Positions 1-9,162 of a DNA stretch of 39,323 nucleotides are shown one piece after another. Numbering within the stretch: the stretch's first letter is position 1; each line of letters opens with the position of its first letter. A program made the translations under genes and the position numbers. The stretch lies in NCBI GenBank assembly GCA_017458585.1, contig JAFTAJ010000035.1:1-39323 (forward strand), in the 5' to 3' direction. Source of the stretch: Bacteroidaceae bacterium (GTDB taxonomy: Bacteria > Bacteroidota > Bacteroidia > Bacteroidales > Bacteroidaceae). A model generated the notes under the pieces. The model searched no databases. It was not told where the DNA came from and saw only the letters and a list, made by a program, of their open reading frames with translations.

Positions 1-3000
1 AGCCTCGTCGGCAAAGCCGAACTCGGCGTTCATACCCTTGTAGTCATACCAGTCGTAGCCGTCGTACGGAGTGCTGGCATCCCAAGTCTGGCTTGCATAG
101 TCAACATGCTTCCAGTAAGCATTCTTGGGGAATGACTTGAGCGCGTAGGCACCATTGACAGTACCGTTGTTCTCCGCGCTATATACCTGGAAGCGGCCAA
201 GTGAAACATAGGGATTCTTATTTGCATCGTAGCGTGCATCATAAGCTGCCATAGTGGTCTTCTTAACGACGAAGCGCACGGCGGTGTATGCTGCACCGAG
301 GTCGATATGAGGCGATGTGTAGAATGTAGGATGTGCGTTCTTATTCGCTATCATATCATCGAGGGTGGTGATGAGCTGCCATGATGTCTCGTCGTCAGGA
401 GTGCTAGTAGCATAGATATCCACTACATCAGGCGTGTCATAGGTAGAGTTCCACTCAGAGCTAACCATGGTGAACATGATATGCTGCTCTGCACTAGCAA
501 ATGTAGTCTGCAGATAAGTGTTAGTACCTGTAGGCAGCGGTGCATCCCACGAGGTGTGCCAGATGTACTGACCTGTGGAATAACCGTCGGACTCTGGACG
601 AAGGAGGTTGGAGGTGGGGAAGCCGTCCTGTGTGTTGTTGGAAGTGATCTGCGATGCATCGGTGAGGAGTGCGTCGCCTTTCTCCCAATTGTCGTCAGTG
701 ACGGTGCCTGCATCTTCGAGTGCCCAGATATACTCGGAAGTATATACATAGTTGTCCTTTGCAAAGGCAGGAGCATTCACACCCTTGTCTTCGCCTGCAT
801 AGAGATAGAAGTCGTTGTAGGCGTTCTTGATGATGTAGCTCTTGCCTGCCTCAGGAACGGAAGGATCGGCTGCAATCTCCCAATAGAGAGGCTTAGGATT
901 AACCTCCTCGTCGGCGAGAGTCAGGAGGTTCTCTGCGGTGCGGAGCAGCTCGTCGTAGGTAGTGGCCGGTGTAACGACATCGGCAGGACGAGAGGTTATG
1001 GCAGACTGGATGGCTGCAACAGCGTCCTTGAGTGCCTGCTTAACATCGGCGGAGAGCGGTGACTCGTCGGCTGTGTACTCTGCTATGGTTGCAGCAGAGG
1101 TGGTGGCGAAGTCGTTCATGCGGTCGAAGGAAGCCTTAGCGGCTGCATCGGCAGCGGCGGTTGCCGCGATGATGGCGGCTGCATCCTCGTCGGTGACGGG
1201 GATAAGCTCCCAAGCGTTGTACCACTTATAGTCGTCCTTGATATTGTCGCTAATGGTGGTGTAGCCCTTGATGGTGTAGCGCGGCACGAGCTTGTCGATG
1301 GAGCTGCGCGAATAGGTGCATCGGCTGACATCGGTGTCAACCTCGTCGGCTACGAAGAACATACCAACCTGATAAGGCTTGAAGAGCTGTGCGTTGACGG
1401 GTGTCTCGGTACAGGTGGTCTTCTCGTTGTACCAGCTGTCGCCGTCACCGGTGTTGAGGTACCAGGAGTCGGCTGCGTTCTGTGCGTAGAAGCCATTCTC
1501 CACTCCTTCCTTAGCGGTGAGCTTGAAGAGGAAGTGAGCGTTGCTGGCGTCAAATGTGTCGTAGTAAACTGCGGAAGCACCACTGTCGAACTTGACATCG
1601 GGAGTGGTGTACATGGCAGCGGGTGCGCCATACTTCTGCTCATACCAGGCGTACTTATTGACAAGGAAGTAGTAGCCGTCGGTGATGGGCTGCACGTCGT
1701 TGATGGCCTTGCTGTATGCCTTGTCGAGGTTGGCAATAGCAGCGAGCTTGGTATCAACAGGAGATGCAAGACCAAGATCATTGGCAGTGTTGAAAGCGGT
1801 GGTGAATGCATCAACATTCTCTTGCTTGCAGTAGCCAGGAGCTTCCTTGGTGTCGAAGGTGGTATTCTCATACTTAGCAACGACATCGATGAGAGCATTG
1901 TTGACCATCTGCTCAACAGATGCATTGTCAACGGTGCGCACGGTCCAGGTTACCTCCTGGAAGGGCTGACCGTTCTCGCCATTGTATGCCCATACCTTGG
2001 CAGGTCCATCCTTATCACCGCCCGGGTTGCCATTGGGACACATAGTCCAGTTGTTTGCCTTGATGTAGGCCGAACCGGTGCCAGGATAGAAGTGGAAGGT
2101 AGCGGGATAGGTGGGATCCTCTGTTGACGGGAAGTTGCCACAGAACTCGGTAGCGCCACCAGTGTAGAGACCAGTGGAGAGGTTATAGAGATAAACGGTG
2201 TTATCTTCGCCACCATCAACAGCCTGGAAGACAAACTTGAGGTCATCGGCATTGTATTCACCCCAGTAGAGTCGCTTGTCGCTCTTCTCGGTGTTGATCC
2301 ACATAGCCTTTTCAGGCTTGCCGTTTTCCTTAATCTTGGCATTGTCATTGATGAGCACATAGTAGTTGCCCACAACGACAGGATTAACCTCTTGGGCTAC
2401 CTCGTAAGCAGCGGCAAGAGTCTCGATAGCGGTGCGGACACCGATGCGCTCATCCCTTGCGCTCATTTCAGCGGGAACGAAGTGCCAGCGTCCAGGATAA
2501 CCAAACTCTTCGACATCATCGATGTAGGTGGTTACGCCCACGCTCTGACGAGCAAGGCTGTTGTTAGGACGATCGCTGCGGAGGAATCCCTGTACGTGAG
2601 GTGAGTATTCAACTTCGTCGTTCTCAAGATAGAAGCGGCCTGCGCCGTCGCTGAGGTCAGTAAGGGTGAAGCCTACGGGGTCGGTGGAGAAGAGGACGTC
2701 GTCGTCTGCATCGTTCTGATGGCCGATGTACTGGCCTTTCTCCTTATTCTTGAACGCCCACTGGGTGCCAACGCGTTCGGCTGTCCAGACGAAGCCGTCG
2801 CTGGTCTTGTCGAGGTCGCCCCAATATACGAACTGGTCGCCCCAGTTGATGGTGAAGGAGGACTGCAGGCAAGCCATAGCCTTTGGCACACCGTTAGTGT
2901 TGCCCCTGAACTTCTTGCGGTCGCTTACGATGAAGTACTCGGTACCGTCCTGAATTTCAGAAGCGTACTTAACCTCTGCATTGCTAACGCCATTAGCGAG

Positions 3001-6000
3001 GACATCCTCGAGGGCGGCGTATGCAGCGCGGTAAGCAGCTACCTTGTCGGCATTGTAGAAGCCAGGCTCGGTGCCAACTGCTTCGTCCTCAATAGTCAGC
3101 TTGTAAGCATCGAGAGCGAGCTCGATCTCACGGTTGCTGTCAGTGCCCTTGGTAGCCTCGTAGAAGAGCCACTGGGGTGCATCCTGCCACGGCTCGAGTG
3201 CAGCATCGGTGCCGCGCTGAGTGTCGAGCTTGAACCAGTTGCCACCAATCTGCTCCTTGGCTGTGATGACGTATGCGCCGTCAACGACTGCCTGGGACTC
3301 CTTGACAGAGTTGCGTGTCTTGGTAGCGGACTGCTCAGGAGTAAGGATGGTGAAGAGCTCAGCCTCTGCTGCGGTAGAGAACTCAGCGTTCATACCTGCA
3401 TAGCCGAACCAGTCGTAACCATCGTAGCCGGGCTGCTCATCGTAGTTGATGTACTTCCAATAGCCATCCTCCTCAATTGACTTGAGGGTGTAGGTCTTGT
3501 TGCCGTCCACCTCGGTGGTTGTCTCGTCAATCTGCCAGATGGCATTTTTCTCGAGCGGGTTGAAGGTGTCAGCAACACCGACACCTGCGGTGAGGTAGAG
3601 GTCGCTGACAGCATTCTTGATTACATAAGTCTTGCCGCTAACGGGTGCGGAGGGCTCAGTGGCAACTTCCCAGTAGTGGATACCGGTCTGCTCCTCTTCG
3701 TCCTTCTGATACTGCTCGTAACCCTCGTCGGCGGGACGGAATGCCCAAGAGATAACCCAAGCATAGGAGCCTGTGTTGGTGACATTGGCTGTCACACCGC
3801 AGTTGCCAGAGCTGATACCCTTAGCATCATCATCATAGAGGATGAATGAGCAGGAGCGGGCTGCGTCGTTCTTGGGCGAGCCCCAATACCAGTAGTGGTC
3901 CTTACCGGACATGACGTTGAGGGCGACCTTGGTGTCAGACTGCTTCCAAGCGTTGCCGTCAACAACACCGAGCCACTTCTGGGTGGCTACGTTCTGGAGA
4001 TAAACCTTGCCATTAGCTGCATCGTACTCAACCTGGAATATCTGCTTGGGGTTGGTAGCGTCGTACTGAACCTTAGCGATACCGTCAGCTGTTGCCTCGA
4101 TGACATAGCCGCCAGCTATGCCGTCGGTGTTGGCGTCGTACTCTGCAACGAGGTAGTAGTAGCCGTCAACGAGCGGGTTGCTCTTGGCATTAACGACTGC
4201 CATAGCATCGCGGAGTGCCTGGTAGATGGCGGGGGCAGCTGCCTCGTCCTGTCCTTCTGCATGAGCAGCGACAACGGCGTCGTAAGCTGCCTGGAGTGCA
4301 TCGTGAGCCTCCTTGCTGGTGGCCAAACCGTCAACAGAGGTCTTCTCGTTACCGAGCAGGAAGGAACGGTCGCGTGCAGGATCGTTGTCGTGGTGGTTGG
4401 CCGGAGTGGGAACTGCCAATGCCTCGTTGGCTGCAGCGATAAGGTCGTTGTAGTCCTTCTCAGCCATATAGGCGTTGTAGGCATCGTCAACTGGCAGGAG
4501 TCGCCATGCGTGTGCCACGAAGTCATTGTAATCGGCATGAATGTTCCAACCACTGCCAGTCCAACGACCGGAGTACTCGTTCTCGAGAGTGGCTTCGCTG
4601 TAGAGGCAGAAGCTGATTGCGTCAGTTACCTCGCCATAGTTCTTGCCAGCGTCTAGGTAGTTATGTGAAGAACGCCATGGCACGATATAGGTGGTGTAGG
4701 CATCGGTCTGGAGTGCAAAACTACCCTTCTCGGAAGGATTGTGCGTGGTGTTGTAAGCGCCGAGATACTTGCCAGTCTTAACGTTCTGAACGGTGTAAGC
4801 ATTCTCGCCCACGTTCTTAACATTAAAGACGCTACCCATGTCGAGAGCTGAAGCCGGGTCAGACCAGGTGGTCTTGTATGCATAGTCAGCGTCATCAACG
4901 GTCTTATAGCTGATTGGCAGTCCGTCGAAGATGGCATAGATATAGTAGTAGCCATCCACAATCGGGTTGTCCTTAGGACATGCATCGTAAGCAGCCTTAG
5001 CAGCGGAGTAGGCAGCAACCTTCTCTGTGTCGGAAGCAGTGTCGGAGTTAACGACAGCCTTAGCAGCGTCAAGAGCCTCCTGCACGGCAGCCTTATCAGC
5101 GGGCGAAGTCACTGCACCGCGCTCTGTGCCTTGGAGGTTGGTCTTGTAGTTTTCTGCATTAATGGGAGTCTTGATAGCCTCAATGGCAGTTTCCAGCTCC
5201 TGCAGTTTCTGCTGGGGATCGAAGGTCACAGGAATCAGTGCCCATGTAGCCTCGTTATGGGAAGCGTTAGCGGAATTGTAAGCCCACACTTTATTGGGAC
5301 CATCTTTGTCGCCGTTGGGGTTGCCAGACGGGCACATGGCCCATTCTTGGGTGCCGGCCATGCTATACCACCTGAACGAACCCTCGCCCAGATACTTCAG
5401 ATAGAGCGGAGCGGGAGTGTCAGAGTTGAGGAAGTCACTGCAGAAACCGGTGGCCTCGCCAACATACACATTGTTGTTGTAAGGATCGCTAACATTCCAA
5501 GTTCCCTCGGTTTCGCCCTTGGTAAGCTTTAGGACAAACTTGGGATCAGCCTCGTCCAACTCGCCCCAGAAGAGCTTCTCATTGGTAAGATAAGCAGCCT
5601 TCTTGGATTTGCCGTTGTTAAGGATGCCGGCGTTATCGGATACAAAGTAATAGTAGCCTTCGGTAACGGTAGCATCACTCTCTACCAACTCCAGAGCGGC
5701 ATTCTGAATAGCCTTGACAGCAGTCCTGTAGTCGTCAGAGGTAAGACCCTCGGCCACAGCTGAACCATCGGAAATAGCTGCTTGCAGAGCTGTGGCGCTC
5801 TCAGCAGTGTAGAAGCCGAGACCCTCGCCTACATAGTAGAGCTTCTTGGAATAAACACCAATGACACTCTGCAGATCCTCGTAGGTATATTCTGCAGGAA
5901 TATCGCCAACGATGTTGGGAGCAGTGCCCCATCCGATAGAGGTCCATACCGATGTGTATGCATCTACAGCTGTCTCCAGCACATGCATTTTTACATCAGC

Positions 6001-6543
6001 ACATCCTGCGCAGAAATAGCCACCCCTTTCCGCAGGAGGAGTAGCTCCATAGAAATAAATGTCCTCAAGAGGAGTACCGCTGAAGCAGAAGCCCTGGGAA
6101 ATTTTGGTAAGCCCAGTGCCAAAGGTAATTTTCTTCAAATTGGTACATCCACTTAGCGGATCACCTCCGCCAGTCTTAGTAAAGCTGTTGGGGAAGGTCA
6201 ACTCGGTTACCTCCGTCATGTTGTTGAAGGAGGAAGAACCTGCAGAAACCAAGCCCTCGTTCATGGTAATCGACGTAACGGTCGAATACCTGAAAGCTTT
6301 GTCGCCTACCTTAGTGACATTATAGGTCGTTCCGCCCACCTCAATGGTAGCCGGAATAACGATGTCACCTGTGTAGGAGTTCGTTCCCGCGGCGGTCGGT
6401 TCCGACTCGCCCGGGTAAACCACAGTTGCTTCTGTGCCTGACAGTTCATAGAAGAGATCTCCTACCTGAACCTTGTCGGCACTCACCGTTGCCACTATCA
6501 GCAGCAACAGCGTCGTCAATAAAAAACGAATTTGTTTGAACAT
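1..6543 (-). CDS. Giant exported modular repeat protein with BspA-like LRR region (C-terminus outside window)
   Basis: I read all 2181 codons from the ATG at 6543 to the left edge and found no stop, so this is one partial gene. It opens with a signal peptide (MFKQIRFLLTTLLLLIVATV, then SAD). Residues about 75-210 look like BspA-type LRR_5 repeats ending in the usual DAYTSVW...NIV tail. Beyond that the chain is built from repeated beta-rich modules joined by Ala-rich helical linkers. One type has GYYY, WGELD and KVWAYN motifs (about 290-440, 1190-1360, 1383-1538); a second starts P-[IL]-VDGYYY and ends W-x-[LI]-P (523-685, 788-940, 1617-1784); a third starts YWE-[VI]-A and ends GYDW..Y.GMNAEF (949-1066, 1886 onward). 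A discoidin-like stretch (about 1985-2100) interrupts the last. The modules resemble ricin-type carbohydrate-binding folds, but that is inference. A surface adhesin or glycan-binding role is plausible; a C-terminal sorting signal cannot be seen here. Confidence 0.9.
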   Translation of the reverse strand, partial: MFKQIRFLLTTLLLLIVATVSADKVQVGDLFYELSGTEATVVYPGESEPTAAGTNSYTGDIVIPATIEVGGTTYNVTKVGDKAFRYSTVTSITMNEGLVSAGSSSFNNMTEVTELTFPNSFTKTGGGDPLSGCTNLKKITFGTGLTKISQGFCFSGTPLEDIYFYGATPPAERGGYFCAGCADVKMHVLETAVDAYTSVWTSIGWGTAPNIVGDIPAEYTYEDLQSVIGVYSKKLYYVGEGLGFYTAESATALQAAISDGSAVAEGLTSDDYRTAVKAIQNAALELVESDATVTEGYYYFVSDNAGILNNGKSKKAAYLTNEKLFWGELDEADPKFVLKLTKGETEGTWNVSDPYNNNVYVGEATGFCSDFLNSDTPAPLYLKYLGEGSFRWYSMAGTQEWAMCPSGNPNGDKDGPNKVWAYNSANASHNEATWALIPVTFDPQQKLQELETAIEAIKTPINAENYKTNLQGTERGAVTSPADKAAVQEALDAAKAVVNSDTASDTEKVAAYSAAKAAYDACPKDNPIVDGYYYIYAIFDGLPISYKTVDDADYAYKTTWSDPASALDMGSVFNVKNVGENAYTVQNVKTGKYLGAYNTTHNPSEKGSFALQTDAYTTYIVPWRSSHNYLDAGKNYGEVTDAISFCLYSEATLENEYSGRWTGSGWNIHADYNDFVAHAWRLLPVDDAYNAYMAEKDYNDLIAAANEALAVPTPANHHDNDPARDRSFLLGNEKTSVDGLATSKEAHDALQAAYDAVVAAHAEGQDEAAAPAIYQALRDAMAVVNAKSNPLVDGYYYLVAEYDANTDGIAGGYVIEATADGIAKVQYDATNPKQIFQVEYDAANGKVYLQNVATQKWLGVVDGNAWKQSDTKVALNVMSGKDHYWYWGSPKNDAARSCSFILYDDDAKGISSGNCGVTANVTNTGSYAWVISWAFRPADEGYEQYQKDEEEQTGIHYWEVATEPSAPVSGKTYVIKNAVSDLYLTAGVGVADTFNPLEKNAIWQIDETTTEVDGNKTYTLKSIEEDGYWKYINYDEQPGYDGYDWFGYAGMNAEFSTAAEAELFTILTPEQSATKTRNSVKESQAVVDGAYVITAKEQIGGNWFKLDTQRGTDAALEPWQDAPQWLFYEATKGTDSNREIELALDAYKLTIEDEAVGTEPGFYNADKVAAYRAAYAALEDVLANGVSNAEVKYASEIQDGTEYFIVSDRKKFRGNTNGVPKAMACLQSSFTINWGDQFVYWGDLDKTSDGFVWTAERVGTQWAFKNKEKGQYIGHQNDADDDVLFSTDPVGFTLTDLSDGAGRFYLENDEVEYSPHVQGFLRSDRPNNSLARQSVGVTTYIDDVEEFGYPGRWHFVPAEMSARDERIGVRTAIETLAAAYEVAQEVNPVVVGNYYVLINDNAKIKENGKPEKAMWINTEKSDKRLYWGEYNADDLKFVFQAVDGGEDNTVYLYNLSTGLYTGGATEFCGNFPSTEDPTYPATFHFYPGTGSAYIKANNWTMCPNGNPGGDKDGPAKVWAYNGENGQPFQEVTWTVRTVDNASVEQMVNNALIDVVAKYENTTFDTKEAPGYCKQENVDAFTTAFNTANDLGLASPVDTKLAAIANLDKAYSKAINDVQPITDGYYFLVNKYAWYEQKYGAPAAMYTTPDVKFDSGASAVYYDTFDASNAHFLFKLTAKEGVENGFYAQNAADSWYLNTGDGDSWYNEKTTCTETPVNAQLFKPYQVGMFFVADEVDTDVSRCTYSRSSIDKLVPRYTIKGYTTISDNIKDDYKWYNAWELIPVTDEDAAAIIAATAAADAAAKASFDRMNDFATTSAATIAEYTADESPLSADVKQALKDAVAAIQSAITSRPADVVTPATTYDELLRTAENLLTLADEEVNPKPLYWEIAADPSVPEAGKSYIIKNAYNDFYLYAGEDKGVNAPAFAKDNYVYTSEYIWALEDAGTVTDDNWEKGDALLTDASQITSNNTQDGFPTSNLLRPESDGYSTGQYIWHTSWDAPLPTGTNTYLQTTFASAEQHIMFTMVSSEWNSTYDTPDVVDIYATSTPDDETSWQLITTLDDMIANKNAHPTFYTSPHIDLGAAYTAVRFVVKKTTMAAYDARYDANKNPYVSLGRFQVYSAENNGTVNGAYALKSFPKNAYWKHVDYASQTWDASTPYDGYDWYDYKGMNAEFGFADEA

Positions 6544-6570
6544 AGGTTAATAATTAGGGTTAATAAAAAA

Positions 6571-6602
6571 GTTAATAGTTTTTAGAGTTGATAGTTTTTA
6601 GA
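6571..6602. repeat. Short tandem repeat in the leader of the giant gene
   Basis: Alternating units GTTAATA, GTTTTTAGA, GTTGATA, GTTTTTAGA. The GTTGATA/GTTTAGA unit family recurs as clean heptamers at 38824-38851 near the tRNA-Ala gene. Confidence 0.7.
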
Positions 6603-6620
6603 CAAAACACATAGGATTGG

Positions 6621-6653
6621 CAAAGATAAGAAAATTGTCTTGACCCAAACAAA
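6621..6653 (-). promoter_or_regulatory. Promoter of the giant repeat protein gene
   Basis: On the minus strand TATCTTTG (6621-6628) matches the Bacteroidetes -7 box TAnnTTTG. Two TTTG candidates for the -33 element lie 17 and 21 bp upstream (6646-6649 and 6650-6653). The predicted leader is about 70 nt and contains the repeat at 6571-6602. Confidence 0.65.
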
Positions 6654-6733
6654 TTTTATCGTGACTTTTTTAGAAAAAAATACAAACAATTACTTTTTTT
6701 TGCGAAAAAAGGAGAGATATGATTTTTTTTGTC

Positions 6734-6741
6734 TACATTTG
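6734..6741 (+). promoter_or_regulatory. Probable -7 box for the PRTase-permease-lyase operon
   Basis: TACATTTG fits TAnnTTTG and lies 33 bp before the ATG at 6775. No TTTG sits at the standard distance upstream; the region is T-rich instead. It is divergent from the giant gene promoter. Confidence 0.5.
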
Positions 6742-6774
6742 CAACTCAGAAAAAATTTCTGAATTCTTTATTTT

Positions 6775-7884
6775 ATGCATCCTAAACTCGTTGGCGCAAG
6801 CCTTAGATTTATACAGAGGAGCAATGAGGTGAGTATCTACAAGTTAGACGCTCCGCACGTAGCCAATCAATACTATATCGCCAGCTATAAAGCAGCTCAG
6901 CGATTGCTGATGCACCCCGAAGAGGTAGGTTTCCAGACTTACCTCGATTTGCTGCCGCCCACCATAGAGGTATTGAAATGGATGAAGCAAGCCCAGGACA
7001 TACAGCACCTTGACATTCTCACCATCCTCAGGGGGGGGCTGAACTACCCCGTAGAGGAAGCATCCCACCAGGCCGGCATACAGGTAAACAACATGAATTT
7101 CCTGTCGTGCGAAAGGATAATAGAAAACAAGAAGATTCTGCGCCTGGAGATTAAGTATCAGAAATACAATATTGTAGATAACGGCACGATACTGATAGGT
7201 GACATCGTGGCTACGGGCGACACTCTCAAGGAATGCTTCAATTATGTGATAGAGCGCTACCGCAAGCGCGGCGGCAAACTGAGGCGCATCATCTTCTTCA
7301 CCGTAGGAGGCACACGCGCCTTCGACTTGATGGAAGGATTCACTGAGCGGCTGCGCGAGTTCTGGCCCGACTTTGAGGGATTCACATGCATATTCTACGA
7401 GGGCATCTTCTCTGTGTATCAGTACAAGGGAGTCACAGGCGTAAATGTGCCCAACATTGACTTCTACTGGCACGACTCGGTGCTTGCACCCGAATATAGG
7501 CGCACCGTGCTGGAGCAGGACAATGTGTTGTTTGAGAAATGTATCATATACGACGGCGGTGCCAGACGCTACGAGATACCAGAGCATTACCATGAGGCCA
7601 TGGAGTATTGGCGCGACATCCGCACCGCTGCCGACCACTCTAATATGAAAGCCTTCGTAGATGAAAAGATTGGTTATCCCTCCCCCACCAGCTTTGAGGA
7701 ATGGCTCGAGACAAACCATTATTGCGAACAAACTCTCTCCCCGGTCTTTCCCGATATCGATAGCCTACGCTCCCTTTATCAACTGGAGGAGACTTTCCGC
7801 CAGCGCAGCTACAAGCGAGACCTGAAGCACATCGCTGAAGTGCGACTCAGCGAGATAGAGGCAGCACTGGGAAAATACCTTTGA
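6775..7884 (+). CDS. Orphan phosphoribosyltransferase-domain protein (uracil PRTase-like)
   Basis: A 369-residue protein carrying the type I phosphoribosyltransferase signature. ILIGDIVATGDTL (residues about 139-151) fits the PRPP-binding loop, in which acidic residues are followed by TG(D)T. ILRGGLNYP (about 84-92) fits the pyrophosphate loop seen in uracil PRTases (ILRAG/ILRGG). The chain is much longer than a plain UPRT (about 210 residues); the C-terminal 150 residues, with FYWHDSVLAPEYRR and a charged helical tail, match nothing I recognise. It is followed after 36 bp by a CodB-type nucleobase permease, which suggests that base or nucleoside salvage is its setting. The true base substrate is unknown, and a non-salvage PRTase fold protein is possible. 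Confidence 0.75.
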   Translation: MHPKLVGASLRFIQRSNEVSIYKLDAPHVANQYYIASYKAAQRLLMHPEEVGFQTYLDLLPPTIEVLKWMKQAQDIQHLDILTILRGGLNYPVEEASHQAGIQVNNMNFLSCERIIENKKILRLEIKYQKYNIVDNGTILIGDIVATGDTLKECFNYVIERYRKRGGKLRRIIFFTVGGTRAFDLMEGFTERLREFWPDFEGFTCIFYEGIFSVYQYKGVTGVNVPNIDFYWHDSVLAPEYRRTVLEQDNVLFEKCIIYDGGARRYEIPEHYHEAMEYWRDIRTAADHSNMKAFVDEKIGYPSPTSFEEWLETNHYCEQTLSPVFPDIDSLRSLYQLEETFRQRSYKRDLKHIAEVRLSEIEAALGKYL

Positions 7885-7912
7885 AGATTGAAAATTGAAA
7901 ATTTATAAAATA
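7885..7912. repeat. Heptameric tandem repeat at a gene junction
   Basis: Directly after the stop codon of the PRTase gene come AGATTGA, AAATTGA, AAATTTA, TAAAATA: four 7-bp units that fill most of the gap to the permease start. Confidence 0.55.
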
Positions 7913-7920
7913 ATAAAATT

Positions 7921-9159
7921 ATGAGTACACAGAAGAAAGATGTCGATTTCCAATCGACTGCGGTGAGCAGGGAAGCTCGCAGGAGCAACCTCACCATGTT
8001 TATGATTATGATGGGCTTCACATTCTTTTCTGCCAGCATGTGGGTAGGACAGAATATGGCTCAAGGTCTCAACTTCGCCGACTTTGTTGCAGCAACGATA
8101 CTCGGTGGTATCATCCTTGGTGCTTATACCGGTTCGCTGGGCTACGTGGGAGCCAAGACCGGCCTCAGCCTTGACTTGCTGGCCGTCAGGAGTTTTGGCA
8201 CCAAAGGCAGTTATCTGCCTAGCGCAATGATCAGCTTCACTCAGATGGGCTGGTTTGGCGTTGGTCTCGCAATGTTTGCCATTCCTATCGCCAAGGTGGC
8301 CTTCGGCGACAGCATGTCATCCATCTATATCATGGTGGCAATTGCAGGCGTATGCATGACCGCTTCAGCCTACTATGGCATCAAGGGACTCACCATCATC
8401 AGCTATATCGCCGTACCGTGCGTAGCCATACTTGGTACTGTAGCCATGATTCTGGCCATCAAGCAGGGTGACCGTGGTCTGATAGAACAGTTTGAGGAGG
8501 GCGAAAAGACGCTCAGCATTATTGCCGGCGCAGGCCTTGTCATCGGTAGTTTTATCAGCGGAGGTACCGCCACTCCTAACTTTACACGCTTCGCCAAGAG
8601 CAGCAAAGCCGGCTGCATCATCACCATCATCGCCTTCTTCATCGGCAATAGCTTGATGTTCCTCTTTGGCGCTGTCAGCTCTGTCTATGTAGGCGGCAAT
8701 GACATCTTTGATGTGATGATCAACCTCAACCTCTTCTATATTGCCGTGCTGGTGCTGGGTCTTAATATTTGGACAACAAACGACAATGCCCTATACTCCA
8801 CCGGTCTCGGTCTTGCCAACATATTCAAGCTAAGCAAGAAGAGCATGGTGCTGATGAGCGGTTTTATCGGCACAGTTTCCGCCGTATGGCTCTACAACAA
8901 TTTCTGCGGCTACCTCAACATCCTTAACTGCACTCTCCCACCCGTCGGCATCATCCTCATCCTCGGCTATGTGCTCAACAAGAAAGACTATGCCGAAGAC
9001 ACTGAGACCAAGCCCAAGACCGTGGTCTGGGGTGCTGTGCTGGGCGTTGTGGCTGGTGCTGTGGTTGCCAATCTCTTAAACTGGGGCATCCCGGCAATAA
9101 ATGGTATGGTAGTAGCCGCCATCTGCTACCTCATCGGTAGGGCTCTGAGCAAGAAGTAA
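7921..9159 (+). CDS. codB: Cytosine/purine permease of the NCS1 family (CodB-like)
   Basis: A 412-residue, highly hydrophobic protein with about 12 predicted membrane segments, the size and shape of CodB. The N-terminal block (FFSASMWVGQNMAQGL, then the GGIILGAYTGSLGYVGAKTG stretch) is the conserved start of NCS1 nucleobase:cation symporters, and SFISGGTATPNFTRFAKSSK fits the central conserved loop. It should import cytosine or a purine across the inner membrane. In E. coli codB is paired with cytosine deaminase; no deaminase is present here, and the upstream neighbour is a PRTase-domain protein. The next gene starts 3 bp after the stop, so the three genes are almost surely co-transcribed. 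The exact base carried cannot be read from sequence. Confidence 0.88.
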   Translation: MSTQKKDVDFQSTAVSREARRSNLTMFMIMMGFTFFSASMWVGQNMAQGLNFADFVAATILGGIILGAYTGSLGYVGAKTGLSLDLLAVRSFGTKGSYLPSAMISFTQMGWFGVGLAMFAIPIAKVAFGDSMSSIYIMVAIAGVCMTASAYYGIKGLTIISYIAVPCVAILGTVAMILAIKQGDRGLIEQFEEGEKTLSIIAGAGLVIGSFISGGTATPNFTRFAKSSKAGCIITIIAFFIGNSLMFLFGAVSSVYVGGNDIFDVMINLNLFYIAVLVLGLNIWTTNDNALYSTGLGLANIFKLSKKSMVLMSGFIGTVSAVWLYNNFCGYLNILNCTLPPVGIILILGYVLNKKDYAEDTETKPKTVVWGAVLGVVAGAVVANLLNWGIPAINGMVVAAICYLIGRALSKK

Positions 9160-9162
9160 GAG

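Noticed and set aside
2719..4656. Plus-strand ORFs of 253 codons opposite the giant gene
   Set aside because: They mirror the codon pattern of the minus-strand gene, which is continuously open and has repeated modules.
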